Assembly: GCF_001641265.1 (NCBI RefSeq)
Contig: NW_020167522.1
Location: 310,001-374,000 of the forward strand
DNA length: 64,000 nt
Direction: 5' to 3'
Origin: Pseudogymnoascus destructans
Lineage: Eukaryota; Ascomycota; Leotiomycetes; Thelebolales; Thelebolaceae
Part shown: one piece after another, positions 62,874 through 64,000 of the stretch
How the letters are laid out: each line of letters begins with the position of its first letter
Numbering within the stretch: the first letter of the stretch is position 1
Program-made: the position numbers and the translations under genes
The notes under the pieces: generated by a model
Seen by the model: the letters and a program-made list of their open reading frames with translations, nothing else
The model's database searches: none
Told to the model about the DNA's origin: nothing

Positions 62874-64000
62874 TTAAATCACCACTCCTCGCTCAATTCT
62901 GACAGAAGTGATGTGGATGACGGCGTCCTCATAGCTTCGATTGCCAACAATGCAAGACCCAAGGCCAGTAACCCGCCACATCCCGCCTTTACCAATGGCA
63001 AAATCAGCCCCATCAACGTGAACCTGGAGTTTACCAGATACCACGTAGCAGACGCGGACGAATGTCTCAAGAGGAAACCCAAAGCTGCGGCCGCCAAGGA
63101 TAGTTTGGATGGCGAAGCTGGTATTGGCAAACTCGGTGACGGTTGGATTGTTGCGGATATGGTGGGCTGAATAAGCAACTTCTGTGTGGTGTTAGTACAA
63201 ACACTTTGTTAACTGATACCAGCCCACGGGCGTATTTACCATGGCCCCCAGAGTTAAATTTGTCTCTCGCAGTTCTGACGGTCCCTGGGCTAACTTCCCA
63301 ATCTTCCATCGCCGAACGGTATGAAACTTCTGCCGTGGTAATGTTACCAACGGCAGGTTTGATTGGCTTGGGCGATCGAAGGTTCATCGGAGGCCGAACA
63401 ACAACAGGAGAAGAACTGCTGTCGCGCTCAATCTCAACGTCGTGAGCTGCGACCTGAGACTTGACTGGGAAGATAGGCTTGGCTGGGGCAGGTAGCTCAG
63501 TCGCGGCGTTTCGTGGCTTTGACTTCAGCTTGGTCTCTGTAACAACTTCCTTCTCCTTGATCTTTTTGGCAAGTTGGTCTCTCATACCCTCATTGTTGTT
63601 GCGTCCCTGATTCGTATACTTCTGTATTTCCCGACGGGCTGATTCCAAGTTTCTATCTGCTGCCGTTAATTCCGGCTGGGTAATGACCGAATATGTTCTA
63701 TCCCCATTGTCGCGCAGGATCTGGTCACTGTGGCCTTTCTACTGCAGTAAGCATACATGATTAGGAAGATGGATTTGCCGCCACTTACCGGCATATGCCC
63801 AGCAAGGGAGTCCTTGCGGGTATACGACTTTCCGCAACCTTCAATGGGGCATGAGAACCGGCCGTCTTTGCAATCGCATGCTCTGACTATGTCACGGAGA
63901 GATATCTTCGAGCCTTCGTGCTCAACCTTTACAATAGCAGGCTGTAGGCCCGCAGGCGGGGAAGGAGAGCCGTCGGACTCATTGTCCTGTGCCGCCGTGT
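62874..64000 (-). CDS. C2H2 zinc finger protein with C-terminal cupin domain, 5' cut by window
   Basis: Exons: 64000-63789 (partial), 63738-63228 and 63181-62874. The first join (intron 63739-63788) completes a finger, CPIEGCGKSYTRKDSLAGHMPKGH. The last intron needs donor GTGGGC (63182-63227, 46 bp); the alternative GTATCA donor gives a 38 bp intron and the wrong frame. The final exon (SAHHIRNNPTVTEF, FVRVCYVVSGKLQVHVDGAD, GKGGMWRVTGLG) is a cupin barrel like that of CENP-C/Mif2 and related fungal proteins. In between, WEVSPGTVR matches the usual lead-in. Probably nuclear DNA- or chromatin-binding; more fingers may lie beyond the window. Confidence 0.7.

Noticed and set aside
1..64000. CRISPR arrays, operons, riboswitches, rRNA
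   Set aside because: No regularly spaced repeats with unique spacers, no bacterial gene layout and no rRNA sequence seen; the window is fungal nuclear DNA.

Overview
The window looks like a chromosome segment of a filamentous ascomycete (Pezizomycotina; a Dothideomycete is my guess, not proven). Host genes carry short 46-90 bp GT-AG introns with CTAAC-like branch points. Families typical of such fungi are present: a Kch1-like channel, a fungal rhodopsin-domain membrane protein, MFS transporters and hevein-type chitin-binding modules. Relic transposons are AT-rich and full of stops, as expected after RIP-like mutation. Exon coordinates below come from reading splice sites by eye; where I state phase agreement I checked the arithmetic.

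Layout. 1-15.4 kb is a transposon block: a broken hAT transposase, a Fot/pogo relic, two solo LTRs, an intact 1,860 bp pogo-like element (3375-5234), a hAT C-terminal relic, a PIF/Harbinger relic, and inside that relic's neighbourhood a very recent chromovirus-type Gypsy element (7333-14330, identical-looking 475 bp LTRs, TSD ACTAC). 15.7-34.0 kb is mostly ordinary gene space: a DXD glycosyltransferase, an alpha/beta-hydrolase-like gene, tRNA-Pro(AGG) with an intron, a Kch1-like potassium channel, a second intact 1,860 bp pogo-like element (25124-26983), a rhodopsin-domain protein, an MFS transporter and an aldehyde dehydrogenase.

35-45 kb is a second transposon block: Fot relic, a 899 bp solo LTR, a decayed Copia element, then a divergent pair of small intron-containing genes. 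One of the pair encodes a histone H3-like histone fold (42703-43178); the other is of unknown function. A pogo relic fused to a hAT N-terminal relic follows. 45-50.5 kb holds an MFS sugar-transporter pseudogene, an intact small alpha/beta hydrolase and a UBTD-like gene whose first exon is just the ATG.

50.9-59.3 kb is a third transposon block. An integrase relic is split by a 4.1 kb segment (51363-55471) whose two ends are the complementary halves of one chitin-binding (CBM18) gene in swapped order, as if a circular DNA had integrated. That segment carries an intact Fot1/pogo-like element. Nested solo LTRs and a MULE fragment follow. 59.5-64 kb returns to gene space: a truncated NmrA-like gene, a protein phosphatase inhibitor 2 (Glc8-like) gene and a C2H2 zinc finger-cupin gene cut by the window end.

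Most notable points: the H3-like gene among transposons; a recurrent intron-borne sequence motif shared by that gene pair and other transposon-block introns; the circularly permuted CBM18 insert; a textbook -1 frameshift signal (A AAA AAC + TAG + 10 bp stem-loop) before Gypsy pol; and an antisense cysteine-rich ORF in the same Gypsy element.
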